Assembly: GCF_030291135.1 (NCBI RefSeq)
Contig: NZ_CP127409.1
Coordinates: forward strand, 930,001-994,000
DNA: 64,000 bases
Direction of reading: 5' to 3'
DNA from: Rhodanobacter thiooxydans
GTDB taxonomy: Bacteria > Pseudomonadota > Gammaproteobacteria > Xanthomonadales > Rhodanobacteraceae
Made by a program: the position numbers and the translations under genes. Below, piece by piece: positions 43,392-51,255 of the stretch (the first letter of the stretch is position 1; every line of letters starts with the position of its first letter). A model generated the notes under the pieces. The model had not been told where the DNA came from. It saw nothing but the letters and a program-made list of their open reading frames with translations, and made no database searches.

Positions 43392-43466
43392 CACCGTTCG
43401 TCGATGCCGCTGGCGCCAGCGGCCGCTGCAGGAGCGGCGGCAGACGGCGGACGCATTAGCCCATGC

Positions 43467-43498
43467 AAAAGGCCGCCGGGTTTCCCCGGCGGCCTTTT
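43467..43498. terminator. Bidirectional intrinsic terminator
   Basis: AAAAGGCCGCCGGG-TTTC-CCCGGCGGCCTTTT, a perfect 14-bp dyad with A and T runs on both sides. It lies between the convergent cytochrome b561 gene and the NorB-like operon and can end both transcripts. Confidence 0.93.
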
Positions 43499-43521
43499 CT
43501 TGTCACTTCACCACCCCGTGC

Positions 43522-45219
43522 TCAGGCCTGCGCGGGCAGCACCCGCAGCAGTGACGGCATGCTCGCCGCGTTCGTGCGAGCTTCCATCGAAGCCAGGAAG
43601 CGCCACACAAACAGCAGGGTCACCAGCATCAACCCCGGGTAGCCAATGCCCGCCAGCAGATAGGGCAGGGTCGGGTCGCCAGCCACGCGTACGCGCGGCA
43701 GGTTGAAGCTGAGCAGGCCGAGCGTGATGATCGTGCCGAACACCCACATCATCAACAACCAGATGCCGGCTTCGAAGCCGCTCAGCGGGCGACTCCAGCG
43801 GGTGACCGGGTGGACGTCCGCCGAACCGCCGTGCACATCCGTGCCTGCCGGAACGCTGATGCGACGCCCCAGCGTGAACAGGTCGTAGGCCACCACCACC
43901 GCACCCACCGCGAAGACGACGCCGAACAGCGGCAGCAGCAGTTTGAACACGCCCATGGAGCGGGCGACGTCGCCACCGAACCAGTCCAGGCCGAGGATGC
44001 GGTAGACGTAGATCTGCACGGTGCCGCCCAGGTTGAAGGCGAACGCCATGCCGAGCATGCCCACCAGCACCAGCCAGAAGCCGAGCTTGCCCAGGCGCTG
44101 GTCGTAGTTGGTCACCTTGCGCATGATCGGTACCGCGAAGTAGGCGGCGGCGATACCCAGCATGCCGAAGGTGCCGAACAGGGCCAGATGCCCATGCCCC
44201 GGGGTGACCCAGGTGCCGTGCGACCACACGTTGGTCAGCGCGAAGGTCATGCTGAAACCCAGGATGCCCGCACCGATCTGCTCCAGCACCACCGAGCCGA
44301 GGATGAAGTAGAACGCGGGCGCGTTCTCCAGCGGGCGCTTGTTGGTGTGTGCGTCGAGGTAGATGTGCCAGAAGCAGAACACCAGCGGCAGCGGCTCCAG
44401 CGCGCTGAACACCGAACCCCAGAACTGCCAGAACGCCGGCGTGCCGATCCAGAAATAGTGGTGCGCGTTGCCGATCAGCCCGGACAGCCATACCAGTGCC
44501 ACGCCCCAGAACACGGCGAAGCCCACCGATTTGACATCGACCTTGAACATCAGCACCAGCAGGAAGCCGACCAGGGTGATGTGGATCACCTCCCACACGC
44601 CCTCGACCCAGTAGTGCACCACGAACCAGCGGAAATATTCCTGCAGGTCCAACCGTGCCACGTAGAACAGGCCGAACACCCACACCGCCATCAGCGCGCT
44701 GACGCCGAGGCCCAGGCCCCAGTGGATCTCGTTCCACTGGCGTACCGGCGGGAAGGTGCGCAGCACCACGAAGGCGAGGATCGCGAAGCCGACCAGCACC
44801 AACACGCCGGCGATGCGCCCGGCCTCCAGGTATTCCAGCCCCTGCTGCAGCCACGGCTGCCCTTCCCACCAGCCGGCGATGCCGACCTGGGCCAGGCGCA
44901 GGGTGAAGAAGTTCCACAGCGCGATCACGATCAACGCGTAGAACAGCAGCTTGATCAGCCATGGCGCGACCATGTCGCGTTTGGACAGGATCGGGCCGAC
45001 GAACAGGATCGCGCCAATGAAGCCGCACAGGATCCACAGGATGCCGAGGTTGAGGTGTTCGGCGCGGGCAACGTTGAAGTTCATCACGCCGGCGAGCACG
45101 GTCGGGTCAACCTGCTGGGTGGCCAGCAGCAGGCCGTAACCGACCTGGATCACGAACAGCACCAGCATCAGCATGAAGAAGCGCAGGCTCAACCTTTGTG
45201 TCTGGTATTCGATCTGCAT
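43522..45219 (-). CDS. NorB-like haem-copper reductase catalytic subunit (divergent NO reductase)
   Basis: A 565-residue integral membrane protein of the haem-copper superfamily. Hallmarks place it with NO reductases: VVHYWVEGVWEVIHI (H plus the FeB-site glutamate found in NorB), GNAHHYFWIGTPAFWQFWGSVFSALEPL, and HGTWVTPGHGHLALFGTFGMLG. It is about 100 residues longer than classical cNOR NorB (~466), with extra C-terminal helices. The start is ATG at 45219 (TGATG overlap with the upstream stop); GTG at 45222 is an alternative. Catalysis of NO reduction is inferred from motifs and the NorC-like partner. Confidence 0.82.
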   Translation of the reverse strand: MQIEYQTQRLSLRFFMLMLVLFVIQVGYGLLLATQQVDPTVLAGVMNFNVARAEHLNLGILWILCGFIGAILFVGPILSKRDMVAPWLIKLLFYALIVIALWNFFTLRLAQVGIAGWWEGQPWLQQGLEYLEAGRIAGVLVLVGFAILAFVVLRTFPPVRQWNEIHWGLGLGVSALMAVWVFGLFYVARLDLQEYFRWFVVHYWVEGVWEVIHITLVGFLLVLMFKVDVKSVGFAVFWGVALVWLSGLIGNAHHYFWIGTPAFWQFWGSVFSALEPLPLVFCFWHIYLDAHTNKRPLENAPAFYFILGSVVLEQIGAGILGFSMTFALTNVWSHGTWVTPGHGHLALFGTFGMLGIAAAYFAVPIMRKVTNYDQRLGKLGFWLVLVGMLGMAFAFNLGGTVQIYVYRILGLDWFGGDVARSMGVFKLLLPLFGVVFAVGAVVVAYDLFTLGRRISVPAGTDVHGGSADVHPVTRWSRPLSGFEAGIWLLMMWVFGTIITLGLLSFNLPRVRVAGDPTLPYLLAGIGYPGLMLVTLLFVWRFLASMEARTNAASMPSLLRVLPAQA

Positions 45220-46184
45220 CACTGCTTCTCCAAGGTGTGGAGGTAGGCCACGATGGCGTTGACTTCATCGTCCTTCAGCAAGGTCCCGTAGGCGGGCATC
45301 ACGCCCGTCGGATAACCCGCCACGATCTTTGCGTTGGGCTGACGGATCGATTCCTGCAGATAGGCGTCATCGGCGGTGACCGTGCTGCCGTCAGCCAGGG
45401 CGACCTTCGCGTTGTACAGGCCTCCCCAGCCCGGGCCGACCAGACGTTTGTCGTCGGTCGCATGGCATGCCAGGCAGCCGTTGTCCTTCACCAGCTGCGC
45501 GCCGTGCGCGGCGGGATCGAGTGCGGCGCTGGCCGGGCCCGGCGCTGCGGACGGCGCCGGTGCCGGCGCTGCCGCCACGGTGCCATGTGCAAGCTGCAGG
45601 CGATGATCGAGTCCTTCCACCTCGACCTTCGGTGGCCAGCCCTCGGTGTTCATCGCCGAGGTGTACTTGAGGTAGGCGATCAGCTGGCCGATTTCGTCCT
45701 TGGTCAGCGGTAGGTTCGGCATCATCGTGGTGCCGCCGCCGCGACGTTCGATGCGCTCGGCGGCGCCCGGAAATTTCTTCAGGTAGGCATCGATCGAATC
45801 GCTGCCGACATCGGCCTGCTGGCTCGGATCGAGCAGCTGCGCGCGCACCGCCGCGTTGGTCGGCCAGCCGCCCGCGGAAGGCAGGAACGCCGCCAGCCAG
45901 GCAGGTCCGGCGCGCTTGTATTCCTTGGTCAGATCCGGGCCCAGGTAGGCGCCGTTGCCGACCATGGTGTGGCAGCCCATGCAGTTGTAGGCCTGGAAGA
46001 CCCGCTTGCCGTCGGTGGCCTTGTACGGCCCGAAGGACACCGTGTCGGGGGTGACCTGGCCGCGTGACTTCAGGAAGGAGAATATCGACAGTGCGATGAA
46101 GATCAGCGCGAGGATGCCCAGGACCACGAAGGCCCCGCGACGCCGCGGTGTTTCGCAACTGCTGCCGCCGACTCCACAGCTCAT
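45219..46184 (-). CDS. NorC-like membrane-anchored di-haem cytochrome c
   Basis: A 321-residue protein with one N-terminal membrane helix (AFVVLGILALIFIALSIFSFL). Then comes a NorC-like cytochrome c (C68-M-G-C71-H72, followed by TMVGNGAYLGPDLTKEY), a Pro/Ala-rich linker (about 200-225) and a second cytochrome c domain (C237-L-A-C240-H241). Classical NorC has one haem, so the extra domain is unusual. It should carry electrons to the NorB-like subunit encoded next. Its ATG overlaps the stop of the small membrane protein gene (ATGA). Confidence 0.87.
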   Translation of the reverse strand: MSCGVGGSSCETPRRRGAFVVLGILALIFIALSIFSFLKSRGQVTPDTVSFGPYKATDGKRVFQAYNCMGCHTMVGNGAYLGPDLTKEYKRAGPAWLAAFLPSAGGWPTNAAVRAQLLDPSQQADVGSDSIDAYLKKFPGAAERIERRGGGTTMMPNLPLTKDEIGQLIAYLKYTSAMNTEGWPPKVEVEGLDHRLQLAHGTVAAAPAPAPSAAPGPASAALDPAAHGAQLVKDNGCLACHATDDKRLVGPGWGGLYNAKVALADGSTVTADDAYLQESIRQPNAKIVAGYPTGVMPAYGTLLKDDEVNAIVAYLHTLEKQ

Positions 46185-46432
46185 GAGAGTTTCGCCTTGT
46201 CCGTGGTGGTTGCGGCCTGCTCTTGCGTGTCGTGCAGGAACAGGATGCGCAGGCTGCCGATGAATACGTAGAACACGTACACCGCCAGGACGAAACCGAT
46301 TACGAAGTAGGCCCACCACGCGAGGTGTGATTCGGGCCAATACTCGTAGTTGAGCCAGAATGGCCAGGACAACAGGACGGCTGCCACACAGGCCAGCACC
46401 GAAAGCGTCAGATCAGTGATCCGCTGCGTCAT
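46181..46432 (-). CDS. Small two-helix membrane protein of the NorC/NorB-like operon
   Basis: An 83-residue protein with two strong membrane helices (LTLSVLACVAAVLLSWPFWL and AWWAYFVIGFVLAVYVFYVFIGSLRILF) and a charged C-terminus. I do not recognise a named family. As first gene of a tightly overlapping operon with the NorC- and NorB-like genes, it is probably an accessory or assembly subunit. It lies 86 bp downstream of the predicted transcription start. Confidence 0.72.
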   Translation of the reverse strand: MTQRITDLTLSVLACVAAVLLSWPFWLNYEYWPESHLAWWAYFVIGFVLAVYVFYVFIGSLRILFLHDTQEQAATTTDKAKLS

Positions 46433-46524
46433 GCGATTGCTCCCCAAGATTGGTTCGAGCGCGACCCGAAAACGTCGATGACCACTGGATCCCTCCCCGA
46501 GGGATCCGCGTACCGGGCGGGCAG

Positions 46525-46566
46525 AATATAGAAGCGGGGGGAGCCACCGCGTTTGATCCACGTCAA
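46525..46566 (-). promoter_or_regulatory. Strong FNR/Dnr-type promoter of the NorB/NorC-like operon
   Basis: Reverse strand box TTGAC-GTGG-ATCAA (46566-46553) matches the consensus fully. TATATT (46530-46525, five of six) begins 29.5 bp from its centre, giving a predicted start near 46518. This is the best complete FNR class II promoter in the window. Confidence 0.85.
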
Positions 46567-46611
46567 GCGGGGGCGTCTTTCCCGGGCGCATTCGCCCGCA
46601 CGCGTCGGCCG

Positions 46612-48003
46612 TCAGTCGATCTTGATCGGCTCGTGCAGGCCGGGCAGCTGGCAGGCGACGTCGCGCGCGGCCAGCACCTCCTGCATCGCCCGCATGCCGC
46701 GGCCGTACTCGCCGTGCACCAGGAACACCTTGCGCCGCGGCACATCGCCCAGCCAGGCCAGCAGCGAGGGCTGGTCGGCGTGGGCGGAGAAGCCGTTGAT
46801 GGTCCACACCTGCGCGCGCACCGGGATCTCCTCGTTGAATACGCGCACGCTGGCCGCACCGTCGATGATCCGCCGCGCCAGCGTGCCTTCCGCGGCATAG
46901 CCGACGAACACCACGCTGCTGCGTTCGCGCCACAGGTTGTGCTTGAGGTGGTGGCGCACACGGCCGCCGTTGCACATGCCCGAGCCGGCCAGGATGATCG
47001 CGCCGCCGTCGACGTTGTTGATCGCCATCGACTCGGCCGTCTCGCGGATGAAGTGCAGGCCGGGCATGGCGAACGGATCGCCGTGCTGCAGTTCATCCAG
47101 GAAACCCTTGTCGAAGCATTCCGGATGGCGGCGGAAGATCTCGGTGGCGGAAATCGCCATCGGCGAGTCGAGGAACACGCGCACGTGCGACGGGATCGCG
47201 CCGCCCGCGATGCCGCGGTGCAGGTAGTAGAGGATTTCCTGGGTGCGCTCCAGCGCGAAGGTGGGAATCACCACGTTGCCGCGGCGGTTCACCGTTTCGC
47301 GGATGGCCTGGTACATCTCGTCCACGGAGTCCGGCACCGAACGGTGCGGGCGGTCGCCGTAGGTGCTTTCCATCACCACATAGTCGGCGGCCGGCGCGGG
47401 CGTCGGGTCGCGCAGCAGCGGCCGGCCAGGGTTGCCGAGGTCGCCGGAAAACAGCATGCGGCGTTGCTGCTTGCCGTCGTCGAGCTGCAGCAGGATCGAG
47501 GCCGAGCCGAGGATGTGGCCGGCGTCGAGGAAGCGCGCGCTGATGCCCTCGACGACTTGCACGGTTTCGTCATAGCCGACATCGGCACCGAAGAAGTCCA
47601 GCGCATGCAGCGCGTCGTCCAGCGTGTACAGCGGTGGCGTCACCGCCTCGCCGCTGCGGTTGCGGCGCTGCGCGCGGCGCGCTTCTTCCTCCTGCAGGCC
47701 GGCGGCATCGAGCATCACCACCCGCGCCAGTTCGCGGGTGGCGGCGGTGGTGATGATGCGTCCGCGGAACCCCTGGCGCACCAGCAACGGGATCCTGCCG
47801 CAATGATCGAGATGGGCATGGGTGAGCAGCAGCACGTCGATGCCGGCCGGGTCGAAGCCGAACGGTTCGGCGTTGGCCCGCTCGACGTCTTCGCTGCCCT
47901 GGAACATGCCGCAGTCGATCAGCACGCGGCGGTCGTTGCAGGTGACGAGGTGGCACGAGCCGGTGACCTGTTTGGCGGCGCCGTGGCAGCTGTAGATGAT
48001 CAT
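46612..48003 (-). CDS. Metallo-beta-lactamase/beta-CASP ribonuclease-like protein
   Basis: A 463-residue protein of the beta-CASP group, related to the RNA-processing nucleases of the CPSF/Ysh1 type. The metal site is complete: H62-x-H64-x-D66-H67 in LLTHAHLDHCGR, later GHILGS, SGDLGNPGRPLL and the C-terminal FSAHADQ. The beta-CASP insert (about 190-390) includes ESTYGDR and PTFALERTQE. Genes of this type occur in several Anr/FNR-linked stress clusters. The ATG at 48003 follows GGGAACGC. An FNR-type box sits about 80 bp upstream. Confidence 0.87.
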   Translation of the reverse strand: MIIYSCHGAAKQVTGSCHLVTCNDRRVLIDCGMFQGSEDVERANAEPFGFDPAGIDVLLLTHAHLDHCGRIPLLVRQGFRGRIITTAATRELARVVMLDAAGLQEEEARRAQRRNRSGEAVTPPLYTLDDALHALDFFGADVGYDETVQVVEGISARFLDAGHILGSASILLQLDDGKQQRRMLFSGDLGNPGRPLLRDPTPAPAADYVVMESTYGDRPHRSVPDSVDEMYQAIRETVNRRGNVVIPTFALERTQEILYYLHRGIAGGAIPSHVRVFLDSPMAISATEIFRRHPECFDKGFLDELQHGDPFAMPGLHFIRETAESMAINNVDGGAIILAGSGMCNGGRVRHHLKHNLWRERSSVVFVGYAAEGTLARRIIDGAASVRVFNEEIPVRAQVWTINGFSAHADQPSLLAWLGDVPRRKVFLVHGEYGRGMRAMQEVLAARDVACQLPGLHEPIKID

Positions 48004-48079
48004 GCGTTCCCTGACTGTGCGGATGACGGCCGTCCGGACGGCTCGCGGCAGACTGTGGCAGAGTACCTCGGCAGCCGGA

Positions 48080-48093
48080 TTGATCGTCGTCAA
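48080..48093 (-). promoter_or_regulatory. FNR/Dnr-type box upstream of the beta-CASP gene
   Basis: TTGAC-GACG-ATCAA on the reverse strand, a full match. CACAGT (48057-48052) begins 29.5 bp from the centre. No suitable -10 is seen toward the divergent diguanylate cyclase gene. Confidence 0.65.
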
Positions 48094-48189
48094 TTCGGGG
48101 CGCCCGCCGACTGTGCCATGGTGTGTTCCGTGCCGTTGTACTGCCGTGCACGAGTGGCGGCAGGCTTCCCGGCATGGATGGGGGTCGCC

Positions 48190-49614
48190 ATGATCACAGT
48201 GCCTTTCCACCACGATCTGGACGTCGTGCAGGTCTTCCTGCGCTTCTCGCGCGCCGTCGCCCTGCTGGTCTGCGCGGTGGCGCTGGTCGTGCTGGCCGGC
48301 TGGTGGTGGGACCGGCCGCTGCTGGTCACGATATGGCCGGGGCAGGCCGCGATGACGGCGAATGCGGCGATCGGCTTCGTACTGTCCGGCAGTTCGCTGC
48401 TGCTCAGTCAGAACCCCGCGCCATGGTGGTCGGGCTTCGGTCGCTGGCTGTCGCTGGCCGCGCTGGCGATTGGCGCGGTCACGCTCCTGGAATACCTCTG
48501 GATGATGGATCCCGGCATCGACCACCTGTTTGCCGGTCCGCCCGCATGGTGGTCCGGCCGCTGGCCCGGACGCATGACCGAACCGGTGGCGGTGGGGTTC
48601 GTGTTGCTCGGTGGCCTGGGCGCGCTGCCGCTCGTGCGGCGCTGGTTGTACCTGCGCGAGGGACTGGCCATCGGCCTGCTGGTGATCTCGATGAGCGGCC
48701 TGGCCTCCTATGGCATCGCGCTGGTCGGCAAAAGCGGCATGCCATTCGGACGCATGCCGATCCACACCTCGTTGCTGATGCTGCTGGCAACCCTTGGCTG
48801 GCTGTGCGCCACGCCCACCCTCGGGCTGACCCGGGTGGCCACGGCAGATACGCTGGGTGGTGCGCTGGCACGCCGCCTGCTGCTGCCGGCCTTGCTGCTG
48901 CCAGCGGTCTTTGCGTTCGTGTTCGAGCTGCTGCAGTCCTGGCTGGGCCTGTCCGAAACGCTGGCGTTCGTGTTGCTGGCCCTGTTCAGCGGCGGCGCGG
49001 TGGCCGGGCTGGTGTGGTGGGTGGCCAACCTGTTCGACGAGCTGGAGCGCCAGCACCGCAAGAGCATCCTGCTGCGCAACGATGCCGACACCGACATCCT
49101 GACCGGGCTGGCCAATCGGCGCGCGCTCGACGAGGCGCTGGCCAGCCTGCTGCGCGGCCAGCGCGAGCACGACGCGATGTTCTCGCTGCTGATGCTCGAC
49201 CTGGACCGGTTCAAATCCTTCAATGACGATTTCGGCCACCTGGTCGGCGACCAGGTGCTGCGCATCACCGGCCAGCTGCTGCGCGCGGCGCTGCGTCCAT
49301 CGGACATGGCCGCACGCTACGGCGGCGAAGAGTTCGTGCTGCTGTTGCCGGATACCGACCTGCACGGCGCCAGCGAGGTGGCAGCGCGCCTGCTCGATGC
49401 GTTCCGCGGCTTCGCCTGGCCACAGCGTACGGTCACGGTCAGCATCGGCGTGGCACAGGCCGCCGCTGGCGAGACCACCGAGGACCTGATCCGGCGCGCC
49501 GACACCGCGCTGTACGACGCCAAGCATGCGGGGCGGGACCAGGCGGTGGCGGCGATCGCGCTGCCGCAGGCGGTCCGGGCGGAAACCTTTCCGCACGCCA
49601 TCACGGGTCCTTAA
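48190..49614 (+). CDS. Membrane diguanylate cyclase (GGDEF)
   Basis: A 474-residue protein with about seven or eight N-terminal membrane helices (residues 20-290), a short cytoplasmic linker and a C-terminal GGDEF domain. The catalytic motif is present as GGEEF (RYGGEEFVLLLPDTD). The inhibitory I-site R-x-x-D (RPSD) lies five residues before it, so product feedback is expected. The start at 48190 has GGGGG a few bases upstream; an ATG at 48178 is a possible alternative. It is divergent from the beta-CASP gene. The sensed signal is unknown. Confidence 0.88.
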   Translation: MITVPFHHDLDVVQVFLRFSRAVALLVCAVALVVLAGWWWDRPLLVTIWPGQAAMTANAAIGFVLSGSSLLLSQNPAPWWSGFGRWLSLAALAIGAVTLLEYLWMMDPGIDHLFAGPPAWWSGRWPGRMTEPVAVGFVLLGGLGALPLVRRWLYLREGLAIGLLVISMSGLASYGIALVGKSGMPFGRMPIHTSLLMLLATLGWLCATPTLGLTRVATADTLGGALARRLLLPALLLPAVFAFVFELLQSWLGLSETLAFVLLALFSGGAVAGLVWWVANLFDELERQHRKSILLRNDADTDILTGLANRRALDEALASLLRGQREHDAMFSLLMLDLDRFKSFNDDFGHLVGDQVLRITGQLLRAALRPSDMAARYGGEEFVLLLPDTDLHGASEVAARLLDAFRGFAWPQRTVTVSIGVAQAAAGETTEDLIRRADTALYDAKHAGRDQAVAAIALPQAVRAETFPHAITGP

Positions 49615-49680
49615 GACCCACATAAGCCGTCCCGGTTGCAATGCCGTCCAAGGCAATCCTGCCGATACCGGAGACGCACC

Positions 49681-49953
49681 ATGAAACGCATCGTCATCGC
49701 ACCGTTGTTCCTCGCTGCCGCCGTCCTGTCGGCGTCCGCCTTCGCCGCACCGCAATGCACCAGCGCACCGCGTGCGCAGTGGCTGACCGAAGCGGCGATG
49801 AAGCAGAAGGTGCTCGACCAGGGCTACACCATCAAGGTGTTCCAGGTCTCGGGCAACTGCTACGAGATTTACGGCAAGGACAAGGCCGGCAAGAACGTGG
49901 AGATCTACTTCGACCCCACCGACGGCCGCATCGTCAAGCAGAAGGGCGGCTGA
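49681..49953 (+). CDS. Exported PepSY-domain protein
   Basis: A 90-residue periplasmic protein: signal peptide ending ASAFAAPQ, then a single PepSY domain (WLTEAAMKQKVLDQGYTIKVFQVSGNCYEIYGKDKAGKNVEIYFDP). Small PepSY proteins often accompany a cytochrome b and a two-component system, as here (27 bp before the cytochrome gene). It may bind a haem- or metal-linked ligand or regulate the sensor kinase; the function is unproven. Confidence 0.85.
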   Translation: MKRIVIAPLFLAAAVLSASAFAAPQCTSAPRAQWLTEAAMKQKVLDQGYTIKVFQVSGNCYEIYGKDKAGKNVEIYFDPTDGRIVKQKGG

Positions 49954-49979
49954 TCAACCACTGACGCGAGGACAAGCCC

Positions 49980-50576
49980 ATGCATGCCACAGTCAAGGTC
50001 TGGGACCCCCTGGTCCGCCTGTTTCACTGGTCGCTGGCGGGCTTGTTCCTCGCCAACTTTTTCACCGAGGACGGCGAGCTGGTCCACCGCGGGATCGGCT
50101 ACGCCGTGCTGGCCCTGCTCGCGGTGCGCTTCGTGTGGGGCTGGGTCGGCACGCGGCACGCGCGCTTCGCCGACTGGGTGCCCGGCCCGCGCCGCGTGCG
50201 TGACTACCTGCGCGAGCGCGTGGCCGGGCGCTCGCGGCGGCAGCTCGGGCACAACCCGGCGGCCGCGGTGATGATCCTGGCGCTGCTGGTCGGCGTGCTG
50301 CTGGTGGGCGTCACCGGCTGGCTGCAGACCACCGACCGATTCTTCGGGGAGGGGTGGCTGGAGGAATTGCACGAAGCGCTGGCCTACGGCGTGCTGGGAC
50401 TCGTCGTGCTGCACATCCTGGCCGCGGTGGGCGAGAGCGTGCATTACGGCGAGAACCTGGTCGCTGCGATGGTCCACGGTCGCAAGCGCGCGCTGGGGCA
50501 GGATGCCGCAGCTGCTGAAAAAGCACCGCGACTTGCGGCAAGTCAAGTAAGCCGTCCAGCTGCACGACAAGAATGA
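49980..50576 (+). CDS. Cytochrome b (b561/Ni-hydrogenase-type) membrane protein
   Basis: A 198-residue four-helix cytochrome b. It begins VKVWDPLVRLFHWSLAGLFLANFF, with further haem-ligand histidines in GELVHRGIGYAVLALLAVRFVWGW and in ELHEALAYGVLGLVVLHILAAVGES. This is the class that pairs with PepSY proteins in PepSY/cytochrome b/two-component operons and moves electrons across the inner membrane. The C-terminus is a variable Ala-rich tail. The response regulator starts four bases after its stop. Confidence 0.87.
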   Translation: MHATVKVWDPLVRLFHWSLAGLFLANFFTEDGELVHRGIGYAVLALLAVRFVWGWVGTRHARFADWVPGPRRVRDYLRERVAGRSRRQLGHNPAAAVMILALLVGVLLVGVTGWLQTTDRFFGEGWLEELHEALAYGVLGLVVLHILAAVGESVHYGENLVAAMVHGRKRALGQDAAAAEKAPRLAASQVSRPAARQE

Positions 50577-50580
50577 GGCC

Positions 50581-51255
50581 ATGCGCATCCTGCTAGCCGA
50601 AGACGACCGGGCACTGGGGCAGGCGCTGGCCGACGGCCTGCGCCAGCTCGGCTATGCGGTGGACTGGATCACCGACGGCAACCAGGCTGCCGCCGCACTG
50701 GCCGACACGACATATGCCGCCGCCGTGCTGGACTGGAACCTGCCGCGCAGCAGCGGCCCGGCGATCATTGCCGGCATGCGCCGACGCCAGGATGCCACCC
50801 CGGTGCTGCTGCTGACCGCCCGCGACGAGCTGGCCGACCGGGTCGCCGGGCTGGATGCCGGCGCCGACGACTACGTGGTCAAGCCGGTGCACCTGGACGA
50901 ACTCGCCGCGCGCCTGCGCGCCTTGCTGCGCCGGGCCGATGGCCAGGTCGAGCCGGCGATCCGCCTGGGCGCGCTGGAAGTCACCCCGGCCGCGCGCAGC
51001 GCCACGCTGGCCGGCGCGGCACTGGAGCTGACCGCGCGCGAATACGCGCTGCTGGAGATGCTGGTGCGCCATCCCGGGCGCGCGTATTCGCGCGAGCAAC
51101 TGGAGGAAGCGCTGTATGGCTGGGACCGGGAGGTAGCCAGCAATGCGGTGGAAGTGCACATCCACTACCTGCGCCACAAGCTGGGGCCGGGCTGGATCCG
51201 CACCTTGCGCGGCATCGGCTACGCGATCAACCCGCCCGGCGGGCCGGCGGCATGA
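50581..51255 (+). CDS. OmpR-family response regulator (QseB/PmrA-like)
   Basis: A 224-residue response regulator. The receiver has acidic pocket residues EDD (7-9), phosphoacceptor D51 (AVLDWNLPRSSG), T in LLTARDE and K in DYVVKPVHL. A C-terminal winged helix (about 130-218) includes SREQLEEALYGWDREVASNAVEVHIHYLRHKLG. It overlaps the kinase gene by four bases. The operon context suggests it controls the adjacent PepSY/cytochrome b genes. Confidence 0.93.
   Translation: MRILLAEDDRALGQALADGLRQLGYAVDWITDGNQAAAALADTTYAAAVLDWNLPRSSGPAIIAGMRRRQDATPVLLLTARDELADRVAGLDAGADDYVVKPVHLDELAARLRALLRRADGQVEPAIRLGALEVTPAARSATLAGAALELTAREYALLEMLVRHPGRAYSREQLEEALYGWDREVASNAVEVHIHYLRHKLGPGWIRTLRGIGYAINPPGGPAA

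Noticed and set aside
46450..48189. Long forward open frame running into the diguanylate cyclase
   Set aside because: It is antisense to the beta-CASP gene; the conserved membrane and GGDEF region begins only after 48190.
50533..50546. TTGCG-GCAA-GTCAA before the response regulator gene
   Set aside because: It lies inside the end of the cytochrome b gene, and its centre is only 41.5 bp from the ATG, leaving no room for a leader. One half-site is poor, so I treat it as chance.
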